Shown here piece by piece: positions 24,363-37,042 of a stretch of DNA of 64,000 bases. The position numbers and the translations under genes are program-made. The DNA comes from Ornithodoros turicata. Taxonomy: Eukaryota; Arthropoda; Arachnida; Ixodida; Argasidae. The notes under the pieces are model-generated. The model was not told the DNA's origin and ran no database searches. It was given only the letters and a program-made list of their open reading frames with translations. Within the stretch, counting starts at the first letter, position 1, and each line of letters opens with the position of its first letter. The DNA lies in NCBI RefSeq assembly GCF_037126465.1, contig NC_088207.1, forward strand, positions 48,046,143 to 48,110,142. Reading direction: 5' to 3'.

Positions 24363-25379
24363 ATGACGATGGTTCGTATGGACGGCTGCCCTGCGGCCTT
24401 GCCTACCACGGCTTTGAAGGAAGCTCGGAAGTCTTCATTCAGTATAAGTAGCCTTATAGATGATGATCATCCTGCTGCATCCAAGCCCGATGTTCCCGTT
24501 GCGGAGAAAAGTGGATCCTCAAGCAAGATGGCAGAAACAGTGAAGAAAGAAGATGGCAGGTCTACTAGTGAAAGTGACAACAAACCGTCCACAAAGAACG
24601 GAAAGTTCGAGAAGCCTCCTTTCAGCTACAACGCTCTCATCATGATGGCTATCCGACAGAGCCCCGAAAAGAGGTTGACCTTGAACGGTATCTACGAGTT
24701 TATCATGAAGAACTTTCCCTACTACCGTGAGAACAAGCAAGGATGGCAGAACTCCATTCGACATAATCTCAGCTTAAACAAGTGCTTCGTGAAAGTTCCC
24801 CGTCACTACGACGATCCTGGAAAGGGCAACTACTGGATGCTGGATCCATCAAGCGATGACGTCTTCATCGGTGGGACAACGGGCAAGCTCAGGAGGCGGT
24901 CCACAGCTGCTTCCAGGAGTCGACTAGCCGTGCTCAAGCGGGCCGGCGGTGTGGGGCCACCAGGACTGTTACCCGCCAACCTCTGCTGGCCACCGTACGC
25001 ATCTGCGCTTCTCAAGTACCCCTTGTCGTCCTTTCATCACGCCCTGGGAGCGGCGAAGCTGTCCGCTGCTACATCGGCAGCAGGGGCTTCAGGATTCAGT
25101 GTGGATAGGCTACTCTCTGCCCCAGGGTTGGGAGCTCATCCTGGCGGTGTGACTTGTCTGTCCTCGGCGTGCTGCGGAGGGTACGTCATGGGACCGCAAC
25201 CCAGCTTGTTTGGCTTAAGGTCTCTGGCAGCCTTTGGTGCTGCGGCTGCAGCTGCATCTTCACACGCGACATTTTCTGCGGCTGCTGCAGCAGCCTCCGC
25301 GGCTTGGGACTCCAGTTCACGTGGCGGTTCCCCCCCTACGATCTACAAGCCCATACCGATACTGTCGAAGCACAGTTAG
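24363..25379 (+). CDS. Forkhead transcription factor, FoxG / sloppy-paired class
   Basis: Predicted nuclear DNA-binding regulator of 338 residues encoded by one exon. The winged-helix forkhead domain spans about residues 84-179, starting [20 protein letters not shown], with recognition-helix residues [18 protein letters not shown] (128-145) and a C-terminal [11 protein letters not shown] wing that is characteristic of FoxG (BF-1) and fly slp1/slp2. An eh1-like FSISSLI motif at 26-32 matches the N-terminal Groucho-binding type motif known in FoxG proteins, so repression is a likely activity. Residues 40-83 are charged and low-complexity; the C-terminus has two six-alanine runs (about 293-298 and 306-311). 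FoxG genes act in head and forebrain patterning in animals, and slp in segmentation; the role here is inferred. ATG 24,363 is the first in frame; ATG 24,369 has a better context and cannot be excluded. No stop or frameshift. Confidence 0.93.
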   Translation: MTMVRMDGCPAALPTTALKEARKSSFSISSLIDDDHPAASKPDVPVAEKSGSSSKMAETVKKEDGRSTSESDNKPSTKNGKFEKPPFSYNALIMMAIRQSPEKRLTLNGIYEFIMKNFPYYRENKQGWQNSIRHNLSLNKCFVKVPRHYDDPGKGNYWMLDPSSDDVFIGGTTGKLRRRSTAASRSRLAVLKRAGGVGPPGLLPANLCWPPYASALLKYPLSSFHHALGAAKLSAATSAAGASGFSVDRLLSAPGLGAHPGGVTCLSSACCGGYVMGPQPSLFGLRSLAAFGAAAAAASSHATFSAAAAAASAAWDSSSRGGSPPTIYKPIPILSKHS

Positions 25380-26989
25380 TGCAGTGTATATACACTTATT
25401 GTTTTCATATTCTTTGCCAAAGCCACTGCTGCGAAACTGTCGGTGAATGCAAGCATGGCTGCGAACAGTCCCTATAGTTATGACAGAAAGATGCCGGAAG
25501 ACTGTTCAACCTTGGTTGCAGTGCGTTTGTGTTACGTTTACCCTTCTAGTCTGATGTTGTAAAGTGTATATGATCTGGGCTCGTATGTTTGCGACATCCA
25601 GCAGTTTATTGTTTTCGTGCGGGCTTCGCCAACGAGAAGACTTCAACGGTGGCTGGTGCGCAAGAACTAAATACTGAACTGTGCCCTTCTCTGGTGTGCG
25701 CACTGTCACACAGTGGATGGTGCATAACAACCGTTGTGAATATGTGTAAATATCGTGGTATGTGTACGAGCGGCGACTGTAATTACTGCATGTACATCCT
25801 CGAGGGTGTCACATATAATGTGTAATACCGGTTGATATCTCAGATGTGCCTCTACTGTACAGATATGAAAGAATATAGGAAACAGTAAAATGTTTTGACC
25901 ACTTCTATTTGGTGTTCGAAGCCGTTCTTTACCAGCAAACACTTATACTGCCGTATACGGTCAAATATGTTCCCGAAGCTTTATAGTCACTGAATCACGT
26001 CCGTCACTTCCGTGTGTCAATAATAACAGTACACATCTCACGAGTCAGTGAATTAGCGACCAGCAATGAAGATTTATTTCGTAACTACCTATCTCATGGT
26101 TTACGATGGCTTGTGTGTGGTATTGAGAGTGAAGATGTTATATGAGTTGCTGAAATACCACTCAGCGGTAGCATGTGAGATGATGGACCGACTGGGAAGC
26201 CCTTCTGGCCTCACTCATTCTTACGCTGTTGAATTCTTTTTGTCTTACGTCTAGTGTTCGGCTTATAGAAGCGCCATTTGCAAACAGGTTCAATCCAGTG
26301 CAACCAATTTACGAGCGAAGTCAAATGGAATTTATTTTCTTCTCTAAATACAGCTCAACGCACCCTCCGTATTTGATTTCGTTTTCGGATAATCATATCT
26401 TGAAGCAGCTTATGTACCGTGCCATCAATTTGTAAAGTCCCTGGAAGGGATAGAATCTGAGACTCAGGGGCCGGTGTAGATATTCCAAAAGCGTGAATTA
26501 GCGAAATCCGAATGTAAAGCAGAACACGAGAAAGCCGGCGTTGATCATCTTTGTTGAAGCGTGATGGTACGAAATTCTTCTGCTTCGGTTCTTTTCTGCC
26601 GGGACCTCGAAACGATATATTTTGGCGTTATGAAGGTTTCTTTTAACTTGATAACATCCGCCACATGCTTAAGTAATCCTGTCGACGTGCAGGCTCTCTT
26701 ATTCCTGCCATGTACCAAACGGATCCTTACATTTCCTTCCTTTCTCTTATTCCATGCAGCTATTTATATTCGATTCCATTATGGAATAGTTTCACGCTTG
26801 CTTCCTTTCGTGCTTGTTTCTACCGCACGGGTTCTATTATACTGTACATAATATAATAATGACATTTGCATCAGCAGCTTTCGAATGCTGATATGCACGT
26901 GCTTTTTGCTTGCTCCGCATAAAGGGGTATATCGCCTGCTCAAATTGAGTACATTGGGTTGCGTATCCGATTTTTGTTTATTACACCGA
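25380..26989. other. Forkhead 3' flank; no other gene recognised
   Basis: The 3' UTR must lie here, but I found no convincing AATAAA close to the stop codon. Short open frames only. No mobile element recognised in this stretch. Confidence 0.4.
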
Positions 26990-27150
26990 CTGTTAGTTAT
27001 CCTTTACTTCCTAATTCTTTTCTTTTTTATTATTTTATTCTTCTTTCATTAATTTTCTTTGTTGCGGAATAGCAAACCGACGTCCCGTTTGGCTGACCTT
27101 TCCCTCGTTTTTTTTTCCTTTCGTCTAATAAATATCCCCCCCCCCCCGAT
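26990..27150. repeat. Dispersed pyrimidine-rich repeat, copy 2
   Basis: A T-rich tract, GCGGAATAGCAAACCGACG, GGCTGACCTTTCCCTCG, a T run, TCTAATAAATAT and a C run: the same block order as at 6,230-6,380. Confidence 0.55.
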
Positions 27151-28149
27151 TTTTGTTCAGTACATTTCTCAACCACTTGCTTTGGAGCACATACAATGGT
27201 ACACAGTGATGAACGCGAAACTAAGTACATGGTGGTGCATCTCGAGCGCATCTGAACATGTTTGAGCACACAGCACATTTTTGTCTATAAATACGTGAGA
27301 GGCAATGGATTTTGCCTGTCTGTCGCAATTTGCTCCCGTCGTTAAACACGCCTTCCTTAAAGACAAGAAGAACTTCCGCGATGCCCTCGGCAGATTTCAA
27401 AGCCTATAGACGAAAAAGAGCAGTGCCAACTGTCGTCGTTATGGGTTACACGAAAAATTTACAAACACCAACTTACAGTGCCGATGAAGCATCCACATTT
27501 TTCCGACAAGTATCATCGTGCCTCGCACGAGGCCACCGTTTGTTGCTAGAAACCTCGCAATGTTTTATAACGTTTTTCGCAGCTGTCAGCTTGTGTCTTG
27601 TGTCTGCCGACGAGGGGCATCGTATAAAGTTGCGCTCCCGCTGTGGCTGTTCTCCCGCCGAGCAGCCACCGCATGGGTCATGCAAGCATTGCTGAGGCGG
27701 CGGCGGCGGGGAGCGGCCAATTGAGCTCGTCAGCGTTCGTTAGCGAAGAACCCCGGCGATGCTGGTCGTTCCACGCAGTCCCTTCTCATGTTGGAGATGT
27801 TCCGTCGGGAACAAAAAGCGCGGCTCTGCTTCGCGTCGCTTTTCCATTGGCAACAGTCTCGCCTCTTTCGTGATGTTGCTACTACGTACATCCTTTTTTG
27901 TACCGTATCTTTTGGCGTTGGTATTGTAACGTGGTGAGTAGGTGTGTAAATGAGTGGGTTACGTATGTCACGCACTCATAACGTACACATTTAGAAGAAA
28001 GAAATGTGAACATTTTGTAGACAAGCGAAATAAATATTCTATTCAGAAATGTGTACGGGAGTATGTTGGGGGAGCCCTTGTTAAGTTTTGCTACCACCTT
28101 CATCCCTCCAGTTTCGTTGGACGCGAGGACACTTTTATGGAAACGAAAT
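27151..28149. other. No gene recognised; locally GC-rich
   Basis: Around 27,655-27,800 the sequence is GC-rich with a GGCGGCGGCGGCGGGG run. The longest open frame (27,312-27,695 plus) has no recognisable domain. Confidence 0.35.
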
Positions 28150-28470
28150 CCCCCTGCTTTGTCTAACGAACCCCAAAACCGTATAAGACGTGTTGAGGGC
28201 ACTTGAGAGTTTTCTACATACATCCGGACTTGTGGACATTCTATGACTCGCTGGATGTGTGCTGTGCGTGCCCCCAGTGATTCTGACATTTTACACTCAC
28301 GTGGTCGAAACTTTCGAACTACACGTTGAACCCCATCATTTTGACTCTCTCATCTGTTTGTACTTTCAATGTGTAAGTGGGGTATTCAGTTCGAGTTCGT
28401 CGTAACTCACATCCCCAGTTTTTTTTCTTTATCACATCGCCATCATCATCAAGACATGTTCTTGTTCTGG
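28150..28470 (+). mobile_element. LINE 3' end, second copy (plus strand)
   Basis: Compared with the minus strand of 1-330 it shares, in order, GACATTCTATGACTCGCTGG-like, TCTCTCATCTGTTTG, TGTGTAAGTG and AACTCACATCCCCA, then a T-rich run, CTTTATCACATC and CATCA repeats. The coding part is heavily decayed. Confidence 0.6.
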
Positions 28471-29994
28471 AAACGGCTCCGCAGTTGTGGATGTGAAGAA
28501 CATTCCAAGTTGTCTGTGAACTCTGGGCTGGTCGCTATCTGCAGTCGGAGCTGGCAGCCCTGGACGACCATGCCTTTTCATCATGGTCAAAATGATAGGG
28601 TCGTGGGACCCACATGGCAGGCATCGAAGGTTTCACGCTCTAGTCAGATATACCTCTGGGAGATTGGGGCGGACATTGCAGAGGCTGAAGTGAACACAAG
28701 TGGAACTTGTTCAGCTTCCTCGCTTTGTATAGTGTCGCATACTCATGCGACAACTCATTTGCTTCCTACATTGCATTTTTCTTTGTTTTTTCTCTTGACA
28801 TTTTGCTGAGCACTCAGCTTTATATGTCATGGAGTAGATGTATCGACGTTTGTGGAACTACCTTCCCATACGCGTATATTGTTGTTGACGAGATACTGTT
28901 TGCAACACAACAGGAAGTTCAATTCTGAGAGTATGGCCTAGATGCAGGCCAACTGGTGGACAAACTCCATGCGTCTTTGTCCTGTCGCTTTAGTTGCTGC
29001 CAAGACTCAGGCTTTTCAAGTTTCAAGTTTATTAGGCATTAATTGACAATTTGTTACATTGGACATGAAATTTACAGAAGGAGGTCCCAAACATTTCACA
29101 TCATGAAGGTGAATTCAATGTTCATTAACACAAGTGCGGGGGAAGACCCAGTTTATTGGGAAGAAGAGCATTTATTTCTTCATTTTTAAGTACGTACCCT
29201 TAATTCAGGGCAGATCATTACGGAAGGGACTGGGTTAGCACGTATTAAACAACAATGGGGGGGGGGGAAGCAAACAGGCAAGAAAATGACTACAATGCGG
29301 GAACAAACATATAATTACACACACTACGCATTGACAATGACTTGTGGCTAACAATTGATAATGTCTACTGTTTACAAGTTACATTCAAACTCAAAAACAG
29401 GTTACTATTTACAGTACCGCTCCGGTCAAGTTCGTGTGTATTGTTGCCCAGAGCAGACAGAGAGTGCTGAAAAATTATTAGCTGGGCAAAGTGATGCGTT
29501 AAGGCGGCGTATGGCGCGCAAGCGCCGAAGCCCTCGTGTTTTCAGAAACAGGAAGTGACGTCATCTTCGACAGGTAGCATATACTTCCATAACGCATGCA
29601 CGAACTGTCGAAATTAGAATTAGGAGACCAAGAACGAATGAGCCTAAGAAGAAAGACTTAAGAAGGACACAAAATAAAAAAAGTGGGGCCGCCTTACTTC
29701 TTTGTCATCGACACAAATTTTGGCCGAATTTCGGTAAAAAATTTTTTTACGTTCAAGGGGCTGCGATCGTACCGTTCGGGCTCGTTCGAACGAATGTGAC
29801 TCCAAAAGTGTTAACTTTCGTGCGAATGAGCATTCCTTACACTTCGCTTGCACTCTCGCATTTGCACGACTTTTTCAGCTTCAGTTTCTTCTCAAAAACG
29901 GACCTTGCAATGGGTTTCGCAGAACGCGCGCGCGGTTCGTAAAAGAAGAAGAAGACAAAGCGCCGGTGTGAGCAACGTAACAGACTTTATTGAT
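28471..29994. other. No gene recognised
   Basis: Short open frames only. A G run lies at about 29,258-29,267. At 29,413-29,427 a segment (ACCGCTCCGGTCAAG) resembles the terminal repeat of the 38.5-kb MITE, but no second arm was found. Confidence 0.35.
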
Positions 29995-30065
29995 GAAAGA
30001 CGAAAGTCACTGAAAAGGTTAGCCAGCTGTAGGACTCGAACCCACATCTTCTGGATTACCGGTCC
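29995..30065 (-). mobile_element. tRNA-like fragment, probably a SINE head
   Basis: The minus strand reads ACCGGTAATCCAGAAGATGT then GGGTTCGAGTCCTACAGC, that is, an anticodon-arm-like segment followed by a B box and a T-arm-like end. The 5' half of a tRNA (A box) is absent and the flank is not 3'-tRNA-like, so this is a retroposon fragment rather than a tRNA gene. Confidence 0.4.
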
Positions 30066-33000
30066 AGGGCTGGATTACAGGGCGGTCCAGGGCTGGATTA
30101 CCGCTATTGGCTGTGCCTCTTCTTCTTTAAATGCGGGAACAGCACGAGCAAGAAATAAACGTTCGTGCGAAACAGCCCTTAAACTCAACGCCGTTACTCA
30201 TATACAGCGCCAGATGTCACCTCACTGAATGCATACGGGCTTAACATGTTCTCCACGTGCCGCTTATTCCCAATCCGCTCACTTGAGCACTATAGAAGAC
30301 ATGCAAAGCCGTCTCACTCTTTCTCCCGAGCCGGTAAATCGCGAAGATCCGAATGTCATGCGCGGTAGCTGCGACCTCATCTCATTTAGGCAACCCTAAT
30401 CGTTTATACGGATACGCACAAAATATTTATCCCCTCGTCTTCCCGGCAGGTGGCAGCGCATCCAACCGGCTCCCGCAGCGCACGGTCGCGTCGAAGCAAC
30501 CACAGCTTTCAGGCTTCCTCCTCCTCTCTTCAAACCACGACTTCGTTACGTCCGATGTCTTCGTCTTTTCTCGGCTTGACGTCATTTGTCCCTCCTTTAT
30601 TCCGCGCGCGCGTTTTCAAAGGCACCGACTGACACTTGTCAGCTGCAAAACTTCCCGCTCGGCTTCTTGCTCATTGACACCTCGCGACGCGCCGTCAATG
30701 CCACAATACCTGACACCATGACACGCCGAACGTCTCAATCGGTGCGCGGCCTTTTTCCGCTTCTTCTTTACAGCCTCGTTTATGCCTCATACCTGCGGCG
30801 TGGGGAAAGGCAAGGACACATGTACGTTGGAGTTATGTTTGTGTCCCGTCTTTTCAATTGGTGGCTACGGGGGGGCATGTGTTTGTGCCTGCGATTATGA
30901 CACGACTTGACCTTTCCCTGCAGTCGGTTGCCGCCTTTGAAGTTGTGTGTGATCAGGCGCGAGGCTTCTTTGTGTGAGAAAAAGTATCCGTGTGGGCTAC
31001 CGAGGAAGGTTTCAATATGGCGTCCTGTTTGGGGCTAGTCATATCCGTAAACGGTACCTACATGTGTCAGTTGGAGCATAAATGTCTTCATGTCGGCTTC
31101 CATCTCTATTGTGGGCTTCTTTCCTTGTCAGGAATGTTGTATGCTATTTCGGCGCGGCTCCGAGCGCGTCTACATATTCGACAGGAGTTTTTTTTCTTTC
31201 TTTCTTTCTTTTTTAGCGAACGGAATGCAAAAGCAAAGAGATGCGCGATTGCTCTTGTTGCCACAGTTTATCGTGCAGCAACCTATCCGCTGTCTTCCTT
31301 TCAGCAATCTTGGACAATTTAAAGAAACAAATTGGATATTTCTATGAACACTGGAATATGACTCGAAGAGAGTTGAGTAGCTTGAAGAAACATAAAAGTA
31401 CCTGAAGAGTTGTCGGATCACTTGTCGGAAGACTGCGTTATGGGAGATGAGCAGGCTCACATCGCCGGCGTTTACTAGTTGTATTTGGTCATTGCATTCG
31501 CGTGATTCCATCGAGCGCCAAATGGTTTAGTATATATATAAAAAAGAAGAAAAGTAAGATCAATTAGTTCAGTGAAGTTTTTAAAACGAACAAATCAGTA
31601 TGGTGCAAGAGCGCTGGTGTATACTGTAGAAACTGGTGCTGTTTCCTTGAGTTTGGGGGGTGCATGGACAAAACGATGCAAATTTCGCTACAACAATTTC
31701 TCATTGTAACATGTAAATGGGTCTGAAACGTGATTTGTTAGATCTGGCATGATTCGTGAAAGTCATAATTACCGTAGCGTTCGAGACGTTAAGATTTACT
31801 AAGGGCATCAGTGTCACAACCAATCCAATCCAATATCCAAATTTCATATTCAATCCAATCCAACCCAAAGCATCCGCAATAAAAAAACTATTGTGAACCT
31901 GCATTTTAAGTATGTAGGAGAAAGGGTGGCAGGCGGTGATATACTTTAAAGATTTGAAAGACTACAGAGCTCGCAGTACGTGTAGCCTAGGGTGTTATAG
32001 TATATCAGCTCATTGGAGGCAGCTCCAGCGCCATGGCGAAAGAGTGCTCGGTGATAACGGGGAATTAATACCTGCACCGCCTCTGCTGTCTGAGGTTCCC
32101 GTGACGTCGACGGTCCCATGGTCTACCACGTCTTCCTACTAACCTCTCTCCATGCGCCCCCGTCTGTACACCGGTATAGCTGCAGTTGCTTCGCAGTGCG
32201 AACAAGGAAATACAAGAGTACCACAGAGTTGACGTGCAGATACGCAGACTGGAAGGTCTCACTTTGTTTTGTACGCTACAAACAGAACAGGTCGCCCAGT
32301 TAGCGCAACCACACACGTCACCCGATGATGTTTCGGTTCTTTATCGTCGCCCTCCCAATCGAGCATATCAGCAACCGTTTCACGCTACCCGCTCCAACGC
32401 CCTTTGCCGCTTCATGGTAATTTTCCGAGCAGCCCTCGTCTAATCGTTTTGCATACTTGTAAAAAGTGAGCCAAAAGCCACTAGGGTTGCCCCACATCCG
32501 CCTGAACCGCTATAGCAGATGTCGCAACCACCAACAATGTGCTCACTTTCCGCTGCGTTGACTTCGATGAACATGACAACGCCTCTGATCCGACAAGCTC
32601 ACGCGACGTTACGCGATGGCGGTGCCCTTTGACTCTAATTCTTTTCTCATCCCTCCTCGTCAGGGCTTGTACCTTAAAAAAGGAACTAATGACCCGAGCA
32701 CTCTCGGAGCAAATCGTCGGGGTCAGACGGCAAATTCTGCTGGCGGAAGCGCGGGACCTGCAAAGGACGCCGACAAGGACATGCCCGACGTCCTCCTGGA
32801 CGTCTCTTTCACCACCAGGCTTTCTTTCCAGAGGCCCATCTTTTACGTATATTTGCACTCTGACACCTACTCCTCCCCTCGTTGTGTGTACCCGCGGGCA
32901 AAGCATCTTTGTCGGCAACCATGTTGTATAGAGGAGGTTGCTTTGTCACCTTCTGGGAGCGGCTCTGTTTCCCTTGTCATGTTCTTGAGACTCGCCGCTT

Positions 33001-36000
33001 TCTTCGGAGAGCTTCAAAAATCGCTCCCGAGACCGCAAACTGCGACGGGGGCATAATCTCGTCCCTCGCCAAAATAGGGGTCGCCATCCTCTGCGGCCGG
33101 GTGTGGGGCTCGAAGCAGGCTAAGTAGCTGGCTGGGCATTTTTGTTGTTTACAAACACAGTCGACTTGTTTTGAATGGAAACACGGATAAAAGAGGTGGG
33201 GGGGGGGGGGGAATTTTGTGTTTTTCGAGAGTTCGAAACTCAGAAAGGGAGAGGGGGATTAAACCGCAGGATTCGGCAGACATTGTGCTCGCAACGCAAA
33301 CAAATGACATGATTTTGAAAACTGTTCCACAAAGGCCGGTGTCTCAGCGCTGGTTGTCAGCTCAGCCCCTATTGTTCAGCTCACTTTGTGGATGGATGTA
33401 GGGTTTTGTAATCGGCTCTTTGGGGGTGTCATGATGCTAGCCCCCATCCCCCTCTCAATGGCTACCTTTCGTTGGTAGTCCCCTGCTTTGATCTTTTCTG
33501 CGCGGGGGAACCGGGGGATGGAACTAGCGGTCGGGGCTCTGCCAACAGGCGGCTTCTCTCGGAAAGAAGCGAAACGTGTTGGGGGAAACGTTGCACATGT
33601 TCCTCTGCGGAGCGAGAGACAAATGTGAAGGTGTTAAGTAGCCCCGCGTGTCGCATTGCGGGTGGCGCCACCGTCGGCGGCTTTAATCTCTCAGTCCCTT
33701 TCCGTCCCCTGTATAGGGCACAGCGGAAAGTGACGCGGTATGTCAAAGACTTTGCTGGACAACAAGTAAGCTGAGAGGGGCCCACTCCACTAGAATTGCG
33801 GAAAAGTGAGAAATGTTTCAAATGTAGCGGTAAAGAGCTGGGTCTCTTTCTCTCTCTTTCTCTGTCTTCTCCCTTGGTCTTCCTTCTTCTTGTAGGATCA
33901 TACGGGAAAACGTGCCTTCTGCGAGAATAGTGCACGCTATACTTGAGCCCCAGAAAGAAACCATAACATATTGACGTCGATGTCTCATTGATGTCCTCCG
34001 CCAGAACAATCTGTATAGTGTTCATGTTATGGACGGCATTCGCCACTTCGTTAATAGTCTTTGTCGGGATTTGCTGTCGACTTCATTTCGACGGGTTTTT
34101 GGTGAGTCTGACACCTGCGAAGTGTAGACGATGAGGAGGCATGAGGTGGGACAGAGAAAAGGAGGAAAATAAGATTAGTCACGGTTAAGGTCTGCAAGGG
34201 AACAGGCCAACAGCACTGTTCATTAGGGACACAATACATAGTAAGACAGGCATTGCATGCGATCTTGTATACGAAACTTGAGTGAAATCCAAGTGGAAGT
34301 CGTAGGACAAGGGCTTAATTTCTGTGTCGATCGGGTACGTGATTCTGTGACGTGTCTGTGACGTGTCGATCTGGTACTATTAAAGAACAGCAGAAGCCTC
34401 ATGTGCACCAACTCCTCCACTTCAGAATTGTTTCCAGTGGAATGCAGAAGTAAAGAACGGTCCACCTGCGCTGGCTGGCTTTTTCGACCACTGCGTCATG
34501 TTTCAATTGTCCAAGAAGATCCCCTGCTCGTTGAAAACCGTGCATGACTTAGTGCCCTTGACCAAGTATAGTCAGGCTAGGCCGTGAAGCCATTTCCCTG
34601 TCATTCATTCAACCTGTTCAGAGACCGGAGAACATTAGCAATAGATGATCGATACGCGGAAAGAGAGAATCTCAGGGGGAATGGATTTGTCATGAGAGCC
34701 GAAATCGGCGAACTGAGAGCGCTATATGCTCTTGGCCTTCTTCCAGTCGTATATACGGACAGTTGCCGCACACACGAAGACCTGATAAGAGGTAGGTATA
34801 AGAGGCATATCCCGCTCTTCCCTAAAATGTCCCGCCATCTAAGATAAACCTGCAACATTCCTGCTACATTCGGACTTAGCGCAGAAATTTGGAAACAGAG
34901 CTTATGACAATCTTGCTAGCTATTCGTAGAGTCCTCCCATCGTGCCCACTACTATTGCTAACGTTAGGCCCTCTAGCGGGCTCATCGACTATAACAGCGT
35001 CGAGTGCACACCAGCTCCTGGAGGGCCGTTCAGGGAATCTACCAGAACGTGCTCAAAATTATTCTTGCCTCAATCCCTGGACATGCTTTCATCTCCCTAA
35101 GCGGAACAGTGGATTCATCGGCTAACGTGCCTCTGGCGATGGTGGTGAGGGAGGGTGTGGTGATGGCATTGAATGATAGGCGCTGGTCGACTCGCACTTG
35201 TGCCAGCGGCAGCAAAAGCGTGCTAGGTTTCGGAGGCTATAGTAGGCTAGTTGTCTCGTAAAGTAAAGGAATTATATAATCTAATTATTATAATGAATTT
35301 CCCACGTGGTTAAGATGACAGTTATCACATACGTGTACCCCCAACGGCTGAACCCGTACAATTCAAGAGCACGCATCTCTGTGTAATTCCGAGACAGCGT
35401 GTTCTGTCCACCACTATGACGATGGCTTTCAGCTTCCTTCTTGAGTGGGCAAACGAGCGAATAAAGTCGTCAGCCCGCTGAAACATCACGCTCAAACGCC
35501 CAACAACAAAAAACGCCACCAAGGGGGCAACTACAACACTTCCCTTTTCTTTTCTGTTCTTTGCGTACTTTTCGTTTCTTCGGCGGTGGCGTGAAGGCGC
35601 TAACCACGGCACCCTCCTCTCCCATGTATCTCACCACACTTCATGGGCAAACATTCGAAACGGCCTTCTGTCTACCTTGAATACCTGAAAGTTTGCCCGC
35701 CTGTGTTATGCTTTCTTTGCCCTTGTTGTAAGCCTTTGTTAAGGGACCCCAGCTTTGCCGGCTGCGGCTTGCCTTTGTGGTCGCGACCCCAAACACGGTG
35801 TATGCTTGTTGAGGTTGACATCTTGCTCCGTGTTTTATGTCCGCCTGAGCAGCTCTATTGATTCGGCGGGAGCTTTGTGGCACCGCGTGGGGTTCGTGTT
35901 GTGGTTGCGTTTGTTTTCAGGTTTTAGCCTGCATATCCGATTTGCGTCTGGCCACTGTGGCTTTTATAGCGAAAAGGTTTGTGCTGTGTGAATCGCATCG

Positions 36001-36633
36001 TTGCGAAGTTCGCTTCTACGGCTTCTACAATGTAGCTGCGAAAGAGCAATGGTACGGATGAGGGACCCGATTGCAGCTGGCTGTTTTTAGAGGGCCGTGT
36101 TTTTGGTATGGAGGGGGATGTTCTTTGATAGCGGAGAAAATTGGGATTGCGTTAGGACGAATACAGACATCATGTCATTGTGGTGAAAGCATCTGGTTGG
36201 CCGGTGCCGTGGTTATGTGTTGCAGGAATTGTTTGCTGAGGGCAAAAAGGTAACAAGTTGTACGTTGATGTCTCTTGTTGCTGTTGTTGTGGACCGCCGA
36301 AGGTGAATTGAATCGTTGTATCTGAAAGACTGAAAGTGTGACGCGTTTAAAAAAAAGAACTTCGCCTTGTATCTAAAATCTGATTCTGATTGTCTGGAGT
36401 TCGTTGGTGCTTTGACATTGATTGAATGATGTGTGACATCTTTTTCTTCATCAAAAGGCACATATACACTTTCATTTTTCTTACATTAACTGGTCAGATA
36501 ATCCCAAATCTGTCCTTCTGGTTGTGAATTTCGCCAGTATTATACTATGTGCACGAGCACAGCAAACTCAAAGAGTCTCTTCCGTAATTTGAATTTCCCT
36601 TGAAGGAGTTGAGCTTAAATTCCTGTATTGATA
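30066..36633. other. No gene recognised
   Basis: A long stretch with many overlapping short open frames. The largest, at 33,462-34,046 (minus, 194 codons), is low in information and has no domain. Simple features: a CCAATCCAATCC-type short repeat at about 31,818-31,870, a G run at about 33,198-33,211, and T runs near 31,189-31,215. No RNA gene or transposase recognised. Confidence 0.35.
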
Positions 36634-37042
36634 TTAAAAGGACACTAAAGTGGCAAAAATTTCTCATCGCAGAATGAAAGATGTAGGTAAACCTTTACAC
36701 GAACACAGAAGGAATGGAATTCACCGGTTGCGTCGTCCGTGATTTATGCGCGAAAGAAACCGCAATTTACGCTTTCCCTTTCCCTCTCAAGAAGGCCGTC
36801 AATGCGGACCGGGCCCTCATTCGTCCATCACAGGATTGCGGGAGGTGGATGGACCAATCCGAGGCCTCTCCGCATTGACGGCCTTCTTGAGAAGAAGGAG
36901 AGGGAAAGCGCGAATTGCAGTTTCTTTCGCTCATAAATCACGTGCGCTGGAAGCGGCGAATTCCGTTCCTTTTGTGTTGGTGTAAAGGTAACGACATCGT
37001 TCATTCCGCGAGGAGAAATTTTTGCACTTCAGTGCCCTTTAA
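36634..37042. mobile_element. 409-bp palindromic MITE flanked by TTAA
   Basis: The left end TTAAAAGGACACTAAAGTGG and the right end (complement TTAAAGGGCACTGAAGTGC) form imperfect terminal inverted repeats that continue inward through nearly the whole element: GAAGGCCGTCAATGCGG pairs with CCGCATTGACGGCCTTC, and the CGTGATTTATG segments pair likewise. TTAA at both edges fits the target duplication of piggyBac-type transposases. No coding capacity. Confidence 0.8.

Noticed and set aside
27643..27873. A CpG-rich first exon or promoter
   Set aside because: The GC-rich stretch is short, and no downstream exon or initiator could be linked to it.
30010..30065. A second tRNA gene on the minus strand
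   Set aside because: Only the anticodon-arm-like part and B box are present; the 5' half and acceptor stem are missing.
33462..34046. A 194-codon open frame on the minus strand
   Set aside because: Arg/Ser/Pro-rich, overlapped by open frames on the other strand, no domain and no splice-linked neighbours. Most likely chance.
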